Both the position numbers and the translations under genes were made by a program. This document shows positions 11,161-23,250 of a stretch of 64,000 nt of DNA, in pieces. Source of the DNA: Hippophae tibetana (taxonomy: Eukaryota > Streptophyta > Magnoliopsida > Rosales > Elaeagnaceae). The stretch lies in the NCBI GenBank assembly GCA_037013495.1, contig CM072801.1, forward strand, positions 109,003,816 to 109,067,815, read 5' to 3'. Below the pieces are notes generated by a model. It had not been told where the DNA came from and did not search any database. It saw nothing but the letters and a program-made list of their open reading frames with translations. Numbering within the stretch: the stretch's first letter is position 1; every line of letters starts with the position of its first letter.

Positions 11161-14132
11161 ATTTTAAGAATTTTAGGTTTAAAACATTTCGTGCTTTGGA
11201 GGTTTTCTCCTCTCTTAAGTCACAATTTCCAAAAAGAGAAAGAAATTGTGTCCTTAAAGTCTTGTCTTTTATTTCAATTTTTTTGACATTGTTTTCCACT
11301 TTGGATTTCATATCTTATTTTTCTTTAAAATCTTGTCATCTTTTACTTTTCTTTGTTTTATGTGTTCCACCTTTCTTTCTTCTTGAGAAAAACAAGAGAG
11401 CTAATACAGTTCACAGTGTAAAAACAAAAAGAAGGTATTAATTGTGGTTGTAACCAAAAACTGTTATAACTTTTATTTTGTGCATCGAAATGAGTACTAT
11501 AACATATCAAATCTGAAGCTCGTTCCGATGCCTAAAAACGCACCGTAGCAATAGTATATTTCCCCACTTTTGTGAACCCAAATTTCATGGTTCATACTAC
11601 ATAATGATGTCTTAAACTTTGGTCGCACCTTATTTCGTTTTAATCTCTTCTTGCTCTTTAGTATTTCAATTTGTTCCTCTTCGCCATATTCTTAGTAATT
11701 CAATCAATCTTATTCCATTGAGTTCTAGAGTTCTTAGGTTGTCCGCAAAAGGGATTCGCATCGTTTGGGATCATAACCTTGGTTGCTAAAAATGGTGTAT
11801 CTACCTTCACATATCTATTTTAAGAATTTTAGGTTTAAAACATTTTGTGCTTTGGAGGTTTTCTCCTCTCTTAAGTCACAATTTCCAAAAAGAGAAAGAA
11901 ATTGTGTCCTTAAAGTCTTGTCTTTTATTTCAATTTTGTTGACATTGTTTTCCACTTTGGATTTCATATCTTATTTTTCTTTAAAATCTTGTCACCTTTT
12001 ACTTTTCTTTGTTTTATGTGTTCCACCTTTCTTTCTTCTTGAGAAAAACAAGAGAGCTAACACAGTTCATAAAGTAAAAACAAAAAGAAGGTATTAATTG
12101 TGGTTGTAACTAAAAACTGTTATAACTTTTATTTTGTGCATCGAAATGAGTACTATAACATATCAAATCTGAAGCTCGTTCCGATACCTAAAAACGCACC
12201 GTAGTAATAGTATATTTCCCCACTTTTGTCAACCCAAATTTCATGGTGCATACTACATAATGATGTCTTAAACTTTGGTCGCACCTTATTTTGTTGTAAT
12301 CTCTTCTTGCTCTTTAGTATTTCAATTTGTTCCTCTTCGCCATATTCTTAGTAATTCAATCAATCATATTCCATTGAGTTCTAGCGTTCTTAGGTTGTCC
12401 GCAAAAGGGATTCTCATCGTTTGGGATCATAACCTTGGTTGCTAAAAATGGTGTATCTACCTTCACATATCTATTTTTAGAATTTTAGGTTTAAAAAATT
12501 TTGTGCTTTGGAGGTTTTCTCCTCTCTTAAGTCACAATTTCCAAAAAGAGAAAGAAATTGTGTCCTTAAAGTCTTGTCTTTTATTTCAATTTTTTTGACA
12601 TTGTTTTCCACTTTGGATTTCATATCTTATTTTTCTTTAAAATCTTGTCATCTTTTACTTTTCTTTGTTTTATGTGTTCCACCTTTCTTTCTTCTCGAGA
12701 AAAACAAGAGAGCTAATACAGTTCACAGTGTAAAAACAAAAAGAAGGTATTAATTGTGGTTGTAACTAAAAACTGTTATAACTTTTATTTTGTGCATCGA
12801 AATGAGTACTATAACATATCAAATCTGAAGCCTGTTCCGATGCCTAAAAACGCACCGTAGCAATAGTATATTTCCCCACTTTTGTCAACCCAAATTTCAT
12901 GGTGCATACTACATAATGATGTCTTAAACTTTGGTCGCACCTTATTTCGTTGTAATCTCTTCTTGCTCTTTAGGATTTCAATTTGTTCATCTTCGCCATA
13001 TTCTTAGTAATTCAATCTTTCTTATTCCATTGAGTTCCAGCGTTCTTAGGTTGTCCGCAAATGGGATTCGCATCGTTTGGGATCATAACCTTGGTTGCTG
13101 AAAATGGTGTATCTACCTTCACATATCTATTTTAAGAATTTTAGGTTTAAAACATTTCGTGCTTTGGAGGTTTTCTCCTCTCTTAAGTCACAATTTCCAA
13201 AAAGAGAAAGAAATTGTGTCCTTAAAGTCTTGTCTTTTATTTCAATTTTTTTGACATTGTTTTCCACTTTGGATTTCATATCTTATTTTTCTTTAAAATC
13301 TTGTCATCTTTTACTTTTCTTTGTTTTATGTGTTCCACCTTTCTTTCTTCTTGAGAAAAACAAGAGAGCTAATACAGTTCACAGTGTAAAAACAAAAAGA
13401 AGGTATTAATTGTGGTTGTAACCAAAAACTGTTATAACTTTTATTTTGTGCATCGAAATGAGTACTATAACATATCAAATCTGAAGCTCGTTCCGATGCC
13501 TAAAAACGCACCGTAGCAATAGTATATTTCCCCACTTTTGTGAACCCAAATTTCATGGTTCATACTACATAATGATGTCTTAAACTTTGGTCGCACCTTA
13601 TTTCGTTTTAATCTCTTCTTGCTCTTTAGTATTTCAATTTGTTCCTCTTCGCCATATTCTTAGTAATTCAATCAATCTTATTCCATTGAGTTCTAGCGTT
13701 CTTAGGTTGTCCGCAAAAGGGATTCGCATCGTTTGGGATCATAACCTTGGTTGCTAAAAATGGTGTATCTACCTTCACATATCTATTTTAAGAATTTTAG
13801 GTTTAAAACATTTTGTGCTTTGGAGGTTTTCTCCTCTCTTAATTCACAATTTCCAAAAAGAGAAAGAAATTGTGTCCTTAAAGTCTTGTCTTTTATTTCA
13901 ATTTTGTTGACATTGTTTTCCACTTTGGATTTCATATCTTATTTTTCTTTAAAATCTTGTCACCTTTTACTTTTCTTTGTTTTATGTGTTCCACCTTTCT
14001 TTCTTCTTGAGAAAAACAAGAGAGCTAACACAGTTCATAAAGTAAAAACAAAAAGAAGGTATTAATTGTGGTTGTAACTAAAAACTGTTATAACTTTTAT
14101 TTTGTGCATCGAAATGAGTACTATAACATATC

Positions 14133-15989
14133 GAATCTGAAGCACTTTCCGATCCTATAAACGCACCGTAGCAATAGTATATTTCCCCACTTTTGTCAAC
14201 CCAAATTTTATGGTTCATACTACATAATGATGTCTTAAACTTTGGTCGCACCTTATTTCGTTGTAATCTCTTCTTGCTCTTTAGTATTTCAATTTGTTCA
14301 TCTTCGCCATATTCTTAGTAATTCAATCTTTCTTATTCCATTGAGTTCCAGCGTTCTTAGGTTGTCCGCAAAAGGGATTCGCATCGTTTGGGATCATAAC
14401 CTTGGTTGCTGAAAATGGTGTATCTACCTTCACATATCTATTTTTAGAATTTTAGGTTTAAAACATTTTGTGCTTTGGAGGTTTTCTCCTCTCTTAAGTC
14501 CCAATTTCCAAAAAGAGGAAGAAATTGTGTCCTTAAAGTCTTGTCTTTTATTTCAATTTTGTAGACATTGTTTTCAACTTTGGATTTCATATCTTATTTT
14601 TCTTTAAAATCATGTCATCTTTTACTTTTCTTTGTTTTATGTGTTCCACCTTTCTTTCTTCTTGAGAAAAACAAGAGAGCTAATACAGTTCACAGTGTAA
14701 AAACAAAAAGAAGGTATTAATTGTGGTTGTAACTAAAAACTGTTATAACTTTTATTTTGTGCATCGAAATGAGTACTATAACATATCAAATCTGAAGCTC
14801 GTTCCGATGCCTAAAAACGCACCGTAGCAATAGTATATTTCCCCACTTTTGTCAACCCAAATTTCATGGTTCATACTACATAATGATGTCTTAAACTTTG
14901 GTCGCACGTTATTTCGTTGTAATCTCTTCTTGCTCTTTAGTATTTCAATTTGTTCATCTTCACCACATTCTTAGTAATTCAATCTTTTTTATTCCATTGA
15001 GTTACAGCGTTCTTAGGTTGTCCGCAAAAGGGATTCGCATCGTTTGGGATCATAACCTTGGATGCTGAAAATGGTGTATCTACCTTCACATATCTATTTT
15101 AAAAATTTTAGGTTTAAAACATTTCGTGCTTTGGAGGTTTTCTCCTCTCTTAAGTCCCAATTTCCAAAAAGGGAAAGAAATTGTGTCCTTAAAGTCTTGT
15201 GTTTTATTTCAATTTTGTAGACATTGTTTTCAACTTTGGATTTCATATCTTATTTTTCTTTAAAATCATTTCATCTTTTACTTTTCTTTGTTTTATGTGT
15301 TCCACCTTTCTTTCTTCTTGAGAAAAACAAGAGAGCTAATACAGTTCACAGTGTAAAAACAAAAAGAAGGTATTAATTGTGGTTGTAACTAAAAACTGTT
15401 ATAAATTTTATTTTGTGCATCGAAATGAGTACTATAACATATCAAATCTGAAGCACTTTCCGATCCTATAAACGCAACGTAGCAATAGTACATTTCCCCA
15501 CTTTTGTCAACCCAAATTTCATGGTTGATACTACATAATGATGTCTTAAACTTTGGTCGCACCTTATTTCGTTGTAATCTCTTCTTGCTCTTTAGGATTT
15601 CAATTTGTTCATCTTAGCCATATTCTTAGTAATTCAATCTTTCTTATTCCATTGAGTTCCAGCGTTCTTAGGTTGTCCGCAAAAGGGATTCGCATCGTTT
15701 GGGATCATAACCTTGGTTGCTGAAAATGGTGTATCTACCATCACATATCTATTTTAAGAATTTTAGGTTTAAAACATTTTGTGCTTTGGAGGTTTTCTCC
15801 TCTCTTAAGTCACAATTTCCAAAAAGAGAAAGAAATTGTGTCCTTAAAGTCTTGTCTTTTATTTCAATTTTGTAGACATTGTTTTCCACTTTGGATTTCA
15901 TATCTTATTTTTCTTTAAAATATTGTCATCTTTTACTTTTTTTTGTTTTATGTGTTCCACCTTTCTTTCTTCTTGAGAAAAACAAGAGA
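14133..15989 (+). repeat. Irregular TAG-type monomers (units at 14475, 15131, 15786)
   Basis: Three monomers with TTTTGTAGAC and mostly CCCAATTT form a short bridge between the trimer and dimer regions. They carry otherwise rare linker states: GCACGTTATTTCG with CACCACATTC and TTACAGCG after 14475, and CGATCCTATAAACGCAACG with TAGTACATTTCC after 15131. The first set recurs near 28025-28122 and the second near 23981-24020, so these copies have relatives 13-20 monomers away. They look like older, less homogenised material. Confidence 0.8.
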
Positions 15990-18900
15990 GCTAATACAGT
16001 TCACAGTGTAAAATCAAAAAGAAGGTATTAATTGTGCTTGTAACTAAAAACTGTTATAACTTTTATTTTGTGCATCGAAATGAGTACTATAACATATCAA
16101 ATCTGAAGCTCGTTCCGATACCTAAAAACGCACCGTAGTAATAGTATATTTCCCCACTTTTGTCAACCCAAATTTCATGGTGCATACTACATAATGATGT
16201 CTTAAACTTTGGTCGCACCTTATTTTGTTGTAATCTCTTCTTGCTCTTTAGTATTTCAATTTGTTCCTCTTCGCCATATTCTTAGTAATTCAATCAATCA
16301 TATTCCATTGAGTTCTAGCGTTCTTAGGTTGTTCGCAAAAGGGATTCGCATCGTTTGGGATCATAACCTTGGTTGCTAAAAATGGTGTATCTACCTTCAC
16401 ATATCTATTTTTAGAATTTTAGGTTTAAAAAATTTTGTGCTTTGGAGGTTTTCTCCTCTCTTAAGTCACAATTTCCAAAAAGAGAAAGAAATTGTGTCCT
16501 TAAAGTCTTGTCTTTTATTTCAATTTTTTTGACATTGTTTTCCACTTTGGATTTCATATCTTATTTTTCTTTAAAATCTTGTCATCTTTTACTTTTCTTT
16601 GTTTTATGTGTTCCACCTTTCTTTCTTCTCGAGAAAAACAAGAGAGCTAATACAGTTCACAGTGTAAAAACAAAAAGAAGGTATTAATTGTGGTTGTAAC
16701 TAAAAACTGTTATAACTTTTATTTTGTGCATCGAAATGAGTACTATAACATATCAAATCTGAAGCTCGTTCCGATGCCTAAAAACGCACCGTAGCAATAG
16801 TATATTTCCCCACTTTTGTGAACCCAAATTTCATGGTGCATACTACATAATGATGTCTTAAACTTTGGTCGCACCTTATTTCGTTGTAATCTCTTCTTGC
16901 TCTTTAGGATTTCAATTTGTTCATCTTAGCCATATTCTTAGTAATTCAATCTTTCTTATTCCATTGAGTTCCAGCGTTCTTAGGTTGTCCGCAAATGGGA
17001 TTCGCATCGTTTGGGATCATAACCTTGGTTGCTGAAAATGGTGTATCTACCTTCACATATCTATTTTAAGAATTTTAGGTTTAAAACATTTTGTGCTTTG
17101 GAGGTTTTCTCCTCTCTTAAGTCACAATTTCCAAAAAGAGAAAGAAATTGTGTCCTTAAAGTCTTGTCTTTTATTTCAATTTTTTTGACATTGTTTTCCA
17201 CTTTGGATTTCATATCTTATTTTTCTTTAAAATCTTGTCATCTTTTACTTTTCTTTGTTTTATGTGTTCCACCTTTCTTTCTTCTCGAGAAAAACAAGAG
17301 AGCTAATACAGTTCACAGTGTAAAATCAAAAAGAAGGTATTAATTGTGCTTGTAACTAAAAACTGTTATAACTTTTATTTTGTGCATCGAAATGAGTACT
17401 ATAACATATCAAATCTGAAGCTCGTTCCGATACCTAAAAACGCACCGTAGTAATAGTATATTTCCCCACTTTTGTCAACCCAAATTTCATGGTGCATACT
17501 ACATAATGATGTCTTAAACTTTGGTCGCACCTTATTTTGTTGTAATCTCTTCTTGCTCTTTAGTATTTCAATTTGTTCCTCTTCGCCATATTCTTAGTAA
17601 TTCAATCAATCATATTCCATTGAGTTCTAGCGTTCTTAGGTTGTCCGCAAAAGGGATTCGCATCGTTTGGGATCATAACCTTGGTTGCTAAAAATGGTGT
17701 ATCTACCTTCACATATCTATTTTTAGAATTTTAGGTTTAAAAAATTTTGTGCTTTGGAGGTTTTCTCCTCTCTTAAGTCACAATTTCCAAAAAGAGAAAG
17801 AAATTGTGTCCTTAAAGTCTTGTCTTTTATTTCAATTTTTTTGACATTGTTTTCCACTTTGGATTTCATATCTTATTTTTCTTTAAAATCTTGTCATCTT
17901 TTACTTTTCTTTGTTTTATGTGTTCCACCTTTCTTTCTTCTCGAGAAAAACAAGAGAGCTAATACAGTTCACAGTGTAAAAACAAAAAGAAGGTATTAAT
18001 TGTGGTTGTAACTAAAAACTGTTATAACTTTTATTTTGTGCATCGAAATGAGTACTATAACATATCAAATCTGAAGCTCGTTCCGATGCCTAAAAACGCA
18101 CCGTAGCAATAGTATATTTCCCCACTTTTGTGAACCCAAATTTCATGGTGCATACTACATAATGATGTCTTAAACTTTGGTCGCACCTTATTTCGTTGTA
18201 ATCTCTTCTTGCTCTTTAGGATTTCAATTTGTTCATCTTAGCCATATTCTTAGTAATTCAATCTTTCTTATTCCATTGAGTTCCAGCGTTCTTAGGTTGT
18301 CCGCAAATGGGATTCGCATCGTTTGGGATCATAACCTTGGTTGCTGAAAATGGTGTATCTACCTTCACATATCTATTTTAAGAATTTTAGGTTTAAAACA
18401 TTTTGTGCTTTGGAGGTTTTCTCCTCTCTTAAGTCACAATTTCCAAAAAGAGAAAGAAATTGTGTCCTTAAAGTCTTGTCTTTTATTTCAATTTTTTTGA
18501 CATTGTTTTCCACTTTGGATTTCATATCTTATTTTTCTTTAAAATCTTGTCATCTTTTACTTTTCTTTGTTTTATGTGTTCCACCTTTCTTTCTTCTCGA
18601 GAAAAACAAGAGAGCTAATACAGTTCACAGTGTAAAATCAAAAAGAAGGTATTAATTGTGCTTGTAACTAAAAACTGTTATAACTTTTATTTTGTGCATC
18701 GAAATGAGTACTATAACATATCAAATCTGAAGCTCGTTCCGATACCTAAAAACTCACCGTAGTAATAGTATATTTCCCCACTTTTGTCAACCCAAATTTC
18801 ATGGTGCATACTACATAATGATGTCTTAAACTTTGGTCGCACCTTATTTTGTTGTAATCTCTTCTTGCTCTTTAGTATTTCAATTTGTTCCTCTTCGCCA

Positions 18901-21900
18901 TATTCTTAGTAATTCAATCAATCATATTCCATTGAGTTCTAGCGTTCTTAGGTTGTCCGCAAAAGGGATTCGCATCGTTTGGGATCATAACCTTGGTTGC
19001 TAAAAATGGTGTATCTACCTTCACATATCTATTTTTAGAATTTTAGGTTTAAAAAATTTTGTGCTTTGGAGGTTTTCTCCTCTCTTAAGTCACAATTTCC
19101 AAAAAGAGAAAGAAATTGTGTCCTTAAAGTCTTGTCTTTTATTTCAATTTTTTTGACATTGTTTTCCACTTTGGATTTCATATCTTATTTTTCTTTAAAA
19201 TCTTGTCATCTTTTACTTTTCTTTGTTTTATGTGTTCCACCTTTCTTTCTTCTCGAGAAAAACAAGAGAGCTAATACAGTTCACAGTGTAAAAACAAAAA
19301 GAAGGTATTAATTGTGGTTGTAACTAAAAACTGTTATAACTTTTATTTTGTGCATCGAAATGAGTACTATAACATATCAAATCTGAAGCTCGTTCCGATG
19401 CCTAAAAACGCACCGTAGCAATAGTATATTTCCCCACTTTTGTGAACCCAAATTTCATGGTGCATACTACATAATGATGTCTTAAACTTTGGTCGCACCT
19501 TATTTCGTTGTAATCTCTTCTTGCTCTTTAGGATTTCAATTTGTTCATCTTAGCCATATTCTTAGTAATTCAATCTTTCTTATTCCATTGAGTTCCAGCG
19601 TTCTTAGGTTGTCCGCAAATGGGATTCGCATCGTTTGGGATCATAACCTTGGTTGCTGAAAATGGTGTATCTACCTTCACATATCTATTTTAAGAATTTT
19701 AGGTTTAAAACATTTTGTGCTTTGGAGGTTTTCTCCTCTCTTAAGTCACAATTTCCAAAAAGAGAAAGAAATTGTGTCCTTAAAGTCTTGTCTTTTATTT
19801 CAATTTTTTTGACATTGTTTTCCACTTTGGATTTCATATCTTATTTTTCTTTAAAATCTTGTCATCTTTTACTTTTCTTTGTTTTATGTGTTCCACCTTT
19901 CTTTCTTCTCGAGAAAAACAAGAGAGCTAATACAGTTCACAGTGTAAAATCAAAAAGAAGGTATTAATTGTGCTTGTAACTAAAAACTGTTATAACTTTT
20001 ATTTTGTGCATCGAAATGAGTACTATAACATATCAAATCTGAAGCTCGTTCCGATACCTAAAAACGCACCGTAGTAATAGTATATTTCCCCACTTTTGTC
20101 AACCCAAATTTCATGGTGCATACTACATAATGATGTCTTAAACTTTGGTCGCACCTTATTTCGTTGTAATCTCTTCTTGCTCTTTAGTATTTCAATTTGT
20201 TCCTCTTCGCCATATTCTTAGTAATTCAATCAATCATATTCCATTGAGTTCTAGCGTTCTTAGGTTGTCCGCAAAAGGGATTCGCATCGTTTGGGATCAT
20301 AACCTTGGTTGCTAAAAATGGTGTATCTACCTTCACATATCTATTTTTAGAATTTTAGGTTTAAAAAATTTTGTGCTTTGGAGGTTTTCTCCTCTCTTAA
20401 GTCACAATTTCCAAAAAGAGAAAGAAATTGTGTCCTTAAAGTCTTGTCTTTTATTTCAATTTTTTTGACATTGTTTTCCACTTTGGATTTCATATCTTAT
20501 TTTTCTTTAAAATCTTGTCATCTTTTACTTTTCTTTGTTTTATGTGTTCCACCTTTCTTTCTTCTCGAGAAAAACAAGAGAGCTAATACAGTTGACAGTG
20601 TAAAAACAAAAAGAAGGTATTAATTGTGGTTGTAACTAAAAACTGTTATAACTTTTATTTTGTGCATCGAAATGAGTACTATAACATATCAAATCTGAAG
20701 CTCGTTCCGATGCCTAAAAACGCACCGTAGCAATAGTATATTTCCCCACTTTTGTGAACCCAAATTTCATGGTGCATACTACATAATGATGTCTTAAACT
20801 TTGGTCGCACCTTATTTCGTTGTAATCTCTTCTTGCTCTTTAGGATTTCAATTTGTTCATCTTAGCCATATTCTTAGTAATTCAATCTTTCTTATTCCAT
20901 TGAGTTCCAGCGTTCTTAGGTTGTCCGCAAATGGGATTCGCATCGTTTGGGATCATAACCTTGGTTGCTGAAAATGGTGTATCTACCTTCACATATCTAT
21001 TTTAAGAATTTTAGGTTTAAAACATTTTGTGCTTTGGAGGTTTTCTCCTCTCTTAAGTCACAATTTCCAAAAAGAGAAAGAAATTGTGTCCTTAAAGTCT
21101 TGTCTTTTATTTCAATTTTTTTGACATTGTTTTCCACTTTGGATTTCATATCTTATTTTTCTTTAAAATCTTGTCATCTTTTACTTTTCTTTGTTTTATG
21201 TGTTCCACCTTTCTTTCTTCTCGAGAAAAACAAGAGAGCTAATACAGTTCACAGTGTAAAATCAAAAAGAAGGTATTAATTGTGCTTGTAACTAAAAACT
21301 GTTATAACTTTTATTTTGTGCATCGAAATGAGTACTATAACATATCAAATCTGAAGCTCGTTCCGATACCTAAAAACGCACCGTAGTAATAGTATATTTC
21401 CCCACTTTTGTCAACCCAAATTTCATGGTGCATACTACATAATGATGTCTTAAACTTTGGTCGCACCTTATTTTGTTGTAATCTCTTCTTGCTCTTTAGT
21501 ATTTCAATTTGTTCCTCTTCGCCATATTCTTAGTAATTCAATCAATCATATTCCATTGAGTTCTAGCGTTCTTAGGTTGTCCGCAAAAGGGATTCGCATC
21601 GTTTGGGATCATAACCTTGGTTGCTAAAAATGGTGTATCTACCTTCACATATCTATTTTTAGAATTTTAGGTTTAAAAAATTTTGTGCTTTGGAGGTTTT
21701 CTCCTCTCTTAAGTCACAATTTCCAAAAAGAGAAAGAAATTGTGTCCTTAAAGTCTTGTCTTTTATTTCAATTTTTTTGACATTGTTTTCCACTTTGGAT
21801 TTCATATCTTATTTTTCTTTAAAATCTTGTCATCTTTTACTTTTCTTTGTTTTATGTGTTCCACCTTTCTTTCTTCTCGAGAAAAACAAGAGAGCTAATA

Positions 21901-23250
21901 CAGTTCACAGTGTAAAAACAAAAAGAAGGTATTAATTGTGGTTGTAACTAAAAACTGTTATAACTTTTATTTTGTGCATCGAAATGAGTACTATAACATA
22001 TCAAATCTGAAGCTCGTTCCGATGCCTAAAAACGCACCGTAGCAATAGTATATTTCCCCACTTTTGTGAACCCAAATTTCATGGTGCATACTACATAATG
22101 ATGTCTTAAACTTTGGTCGCACCTTATTTCGTTGTAATCTCTTCTTGCTCTTTAGGATTTCAATTTGTTCATCTTAGCCATATTCTTAGTAATTCAATCT
22201 TTCTTATTCCATTGAGTTCCAGCGTTCTTAGGTTGTCCGCAAATGGGATTCGCATCGTTTGGGATCATAACCTTGGTTGCTGAAAATGGTGTATCTACCT
22301 TCACATATCTATTTTAAGAATTTTAGGTTTAAAACATTTTGTGCTTTGGAGGTTTTCTCCTCTCTTAAGTCACAATTTCCAAAAAGAGAAAGAAATTGTG
22401 TCCTTAAAGTCTTGTCTTTTATTTCAATTTTTTTGACATTGTTTTCCACTTTGGATTTCATATCTTATTTTTCTTTAAAATCTTGTCATCTTTTACTTTT
22501 CTTTGTTTTATGTGTTCCACCTTTCTTTCTTCTCGAGAAAAACAAGAGAGCTAATACAGTTGACAGTGTAAAAACAAAAAGAAGGTATTAATTGTGGTTG
22601 TAACTAAAAACTGTTATAACTTTTATTTTGTGCATCGAAATGAGTACTATAACATATCAAATCTGAAGCTCGTTCCGATGCCTAAAAACGCACCGTAGCA
22701 ATAGTATATTTCCCCACTTTTGTGAACCCAAATTTCATGGTGCATACTACATAATGATGTCTTAAACTTTGGTCGCACCTTATTTCGTTGTAATCTCTTC
22801 TTGCTCTTTAGGATTTCAATTTGTTCATCTTAGCCATATTCTTAGTAATTCAATCTTTCTTATTCCATTGAGTTCCAGCGTTCTTAGGTTGTCCGCAAAT
22901 GGGATTCGCATCGTTTGGGATCATAACCTTGGTTGCTGAAAATGGTGTATCTACCTTCACATATCTATTTTAAGAATTTTAGGTTTAAAACATTTTGTGC
23001 TTTGGAGGTTTTCTCCTCTCTTAAGTCACAATTTCCAAAAAGAGAAAGAAATTGTGTCCTTAAAGTCTTGTCTTTTATTTCAATTTTTTTGACATTGTTT
23101 TCCACTTTGGATTTCATATCTTATTTTTCTTTAAAATCTTGTCATCTTTTACTTTTCTTTGTTTTATGTGTTCCACCTTTCTTTCTTCTTGAGAAAAACA
23201 AGAGAGCTAATACAGTTCACAGTGTAAAATCAAAAAGAAGGTATTAATTG
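15990..23250 (+). repeat. Dimeric HOR, 1312-bp period (A and B monomers alternating)
   Basis: A monomers start at 16442, 17754, 19066, 20378 and 21690. B monomers start at 17098, 18410, 19722, 21034, 22346 (chimeric) and 23002. B tails carry GTAAAATCAAAAAG and GTGCTTGTAAC; the latter is at 16034, 17346, 18658, 19970 and 21282, exactly 1312 bp apart. B tails are followed by a GATACC/GTAGTAATAG linker and a TTTTTAGAATT junction. A tails carry GTGGTTG and are followed by GATGCC, GTGAACCC and GCAAATGGG with a TTTTAAGAATT junction. Dimers are almost identical to each other; private changes include ACTCACCG near 18753 and GTTGACAG at 20594. This is one of the most homogeneous parts of the window, which suggests recent amplification. 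Confidence 0.93.
22346..23001 (+). repeat. Chimeric monomer: B-type front, A-type tail (phase slip)
   Basis: This unit has the B-type junction and linker before it but ends with the A-type tail (GTGTAAAAAC, GTGGTTG) and the A-type linker. It is then followed by another B unit at 23002, so the A-B alternation becomes A-B/A-B. It also carries GTTGACAG at 22562, a change otherwise seen in this block only in the A unit 20378 (at 20594), exactly three monomers upstream. The exchange point must lie between about 22346 and 22561, where A and B bodies are identical. Confidence 0.88.

Larger units (their letters stand above)
10540..11195 (+). repeat. Representative 656-bp monomer
   Basis: This copy serves as a reference for the internal layout. 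Bases 10540-10736 are pyrimidine-rich on the + strand. CTTAAG lies at 10558-10563. A 9-bp inverted repeat spans 10565-10594. A ten-base palindrome TTCTCGAGAA lies at 10724-10733. An A-rich, purine-biased stretch follows to about 10790. GTTATAAC is at 10807-10814 and AGTACT at 10837-10842. The CpG-bearing linker runs from about 10825 to about 11160, and an AT-rich junction containing TTTTAGG leads into the next unit. The unit boundary is my choice, since a tandem array has no natural start. No clear internal subrepeat is visible. The only internal echo is a short TATTTCAATTT-like motif, which occurs once in the body and again in the linker. Confidence 0.95.
8572..14132 (+). repeat. Trimeric HOR, 1968-bp period, 2.8 copies (8572-10539, 10540-12507, 12508-14132)
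   Basis: Units are 8572, 9228, 9884; 10540, 11196, 11852; and 12508, 13164, 13820. Markers recurring exactly every 1968 bp include GAAGCCTGTTCC after unit one (about 8893, 10861, 12829), GTGAACCC with GGTTCATAC and CGTTTTAATC after unit two (about 9605, 11573, 13541), and CACCTTTTAC with TTCATAAAGT in unit three (about 10099, 12067, 14035). Few private changes separate the copies, for example ACATTATTTCG near 9003, GAAACAAATTG near 9926, TTCTCATCG near 12412 and CTTAATTC near 13841. The third copy breaks at 14133, where the linker switches to the ATCGAATCTG/GAAGCACTTTCC form. Confidence 0.93.

Noticed and set aside
11165..11185. TTTTAGG followed by TTTA at every monomer junction, telomere-like
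   Set aside because: Only a single imperfect unit per monomer, never in tandem and lacking the GGG of plant telomere repeats.
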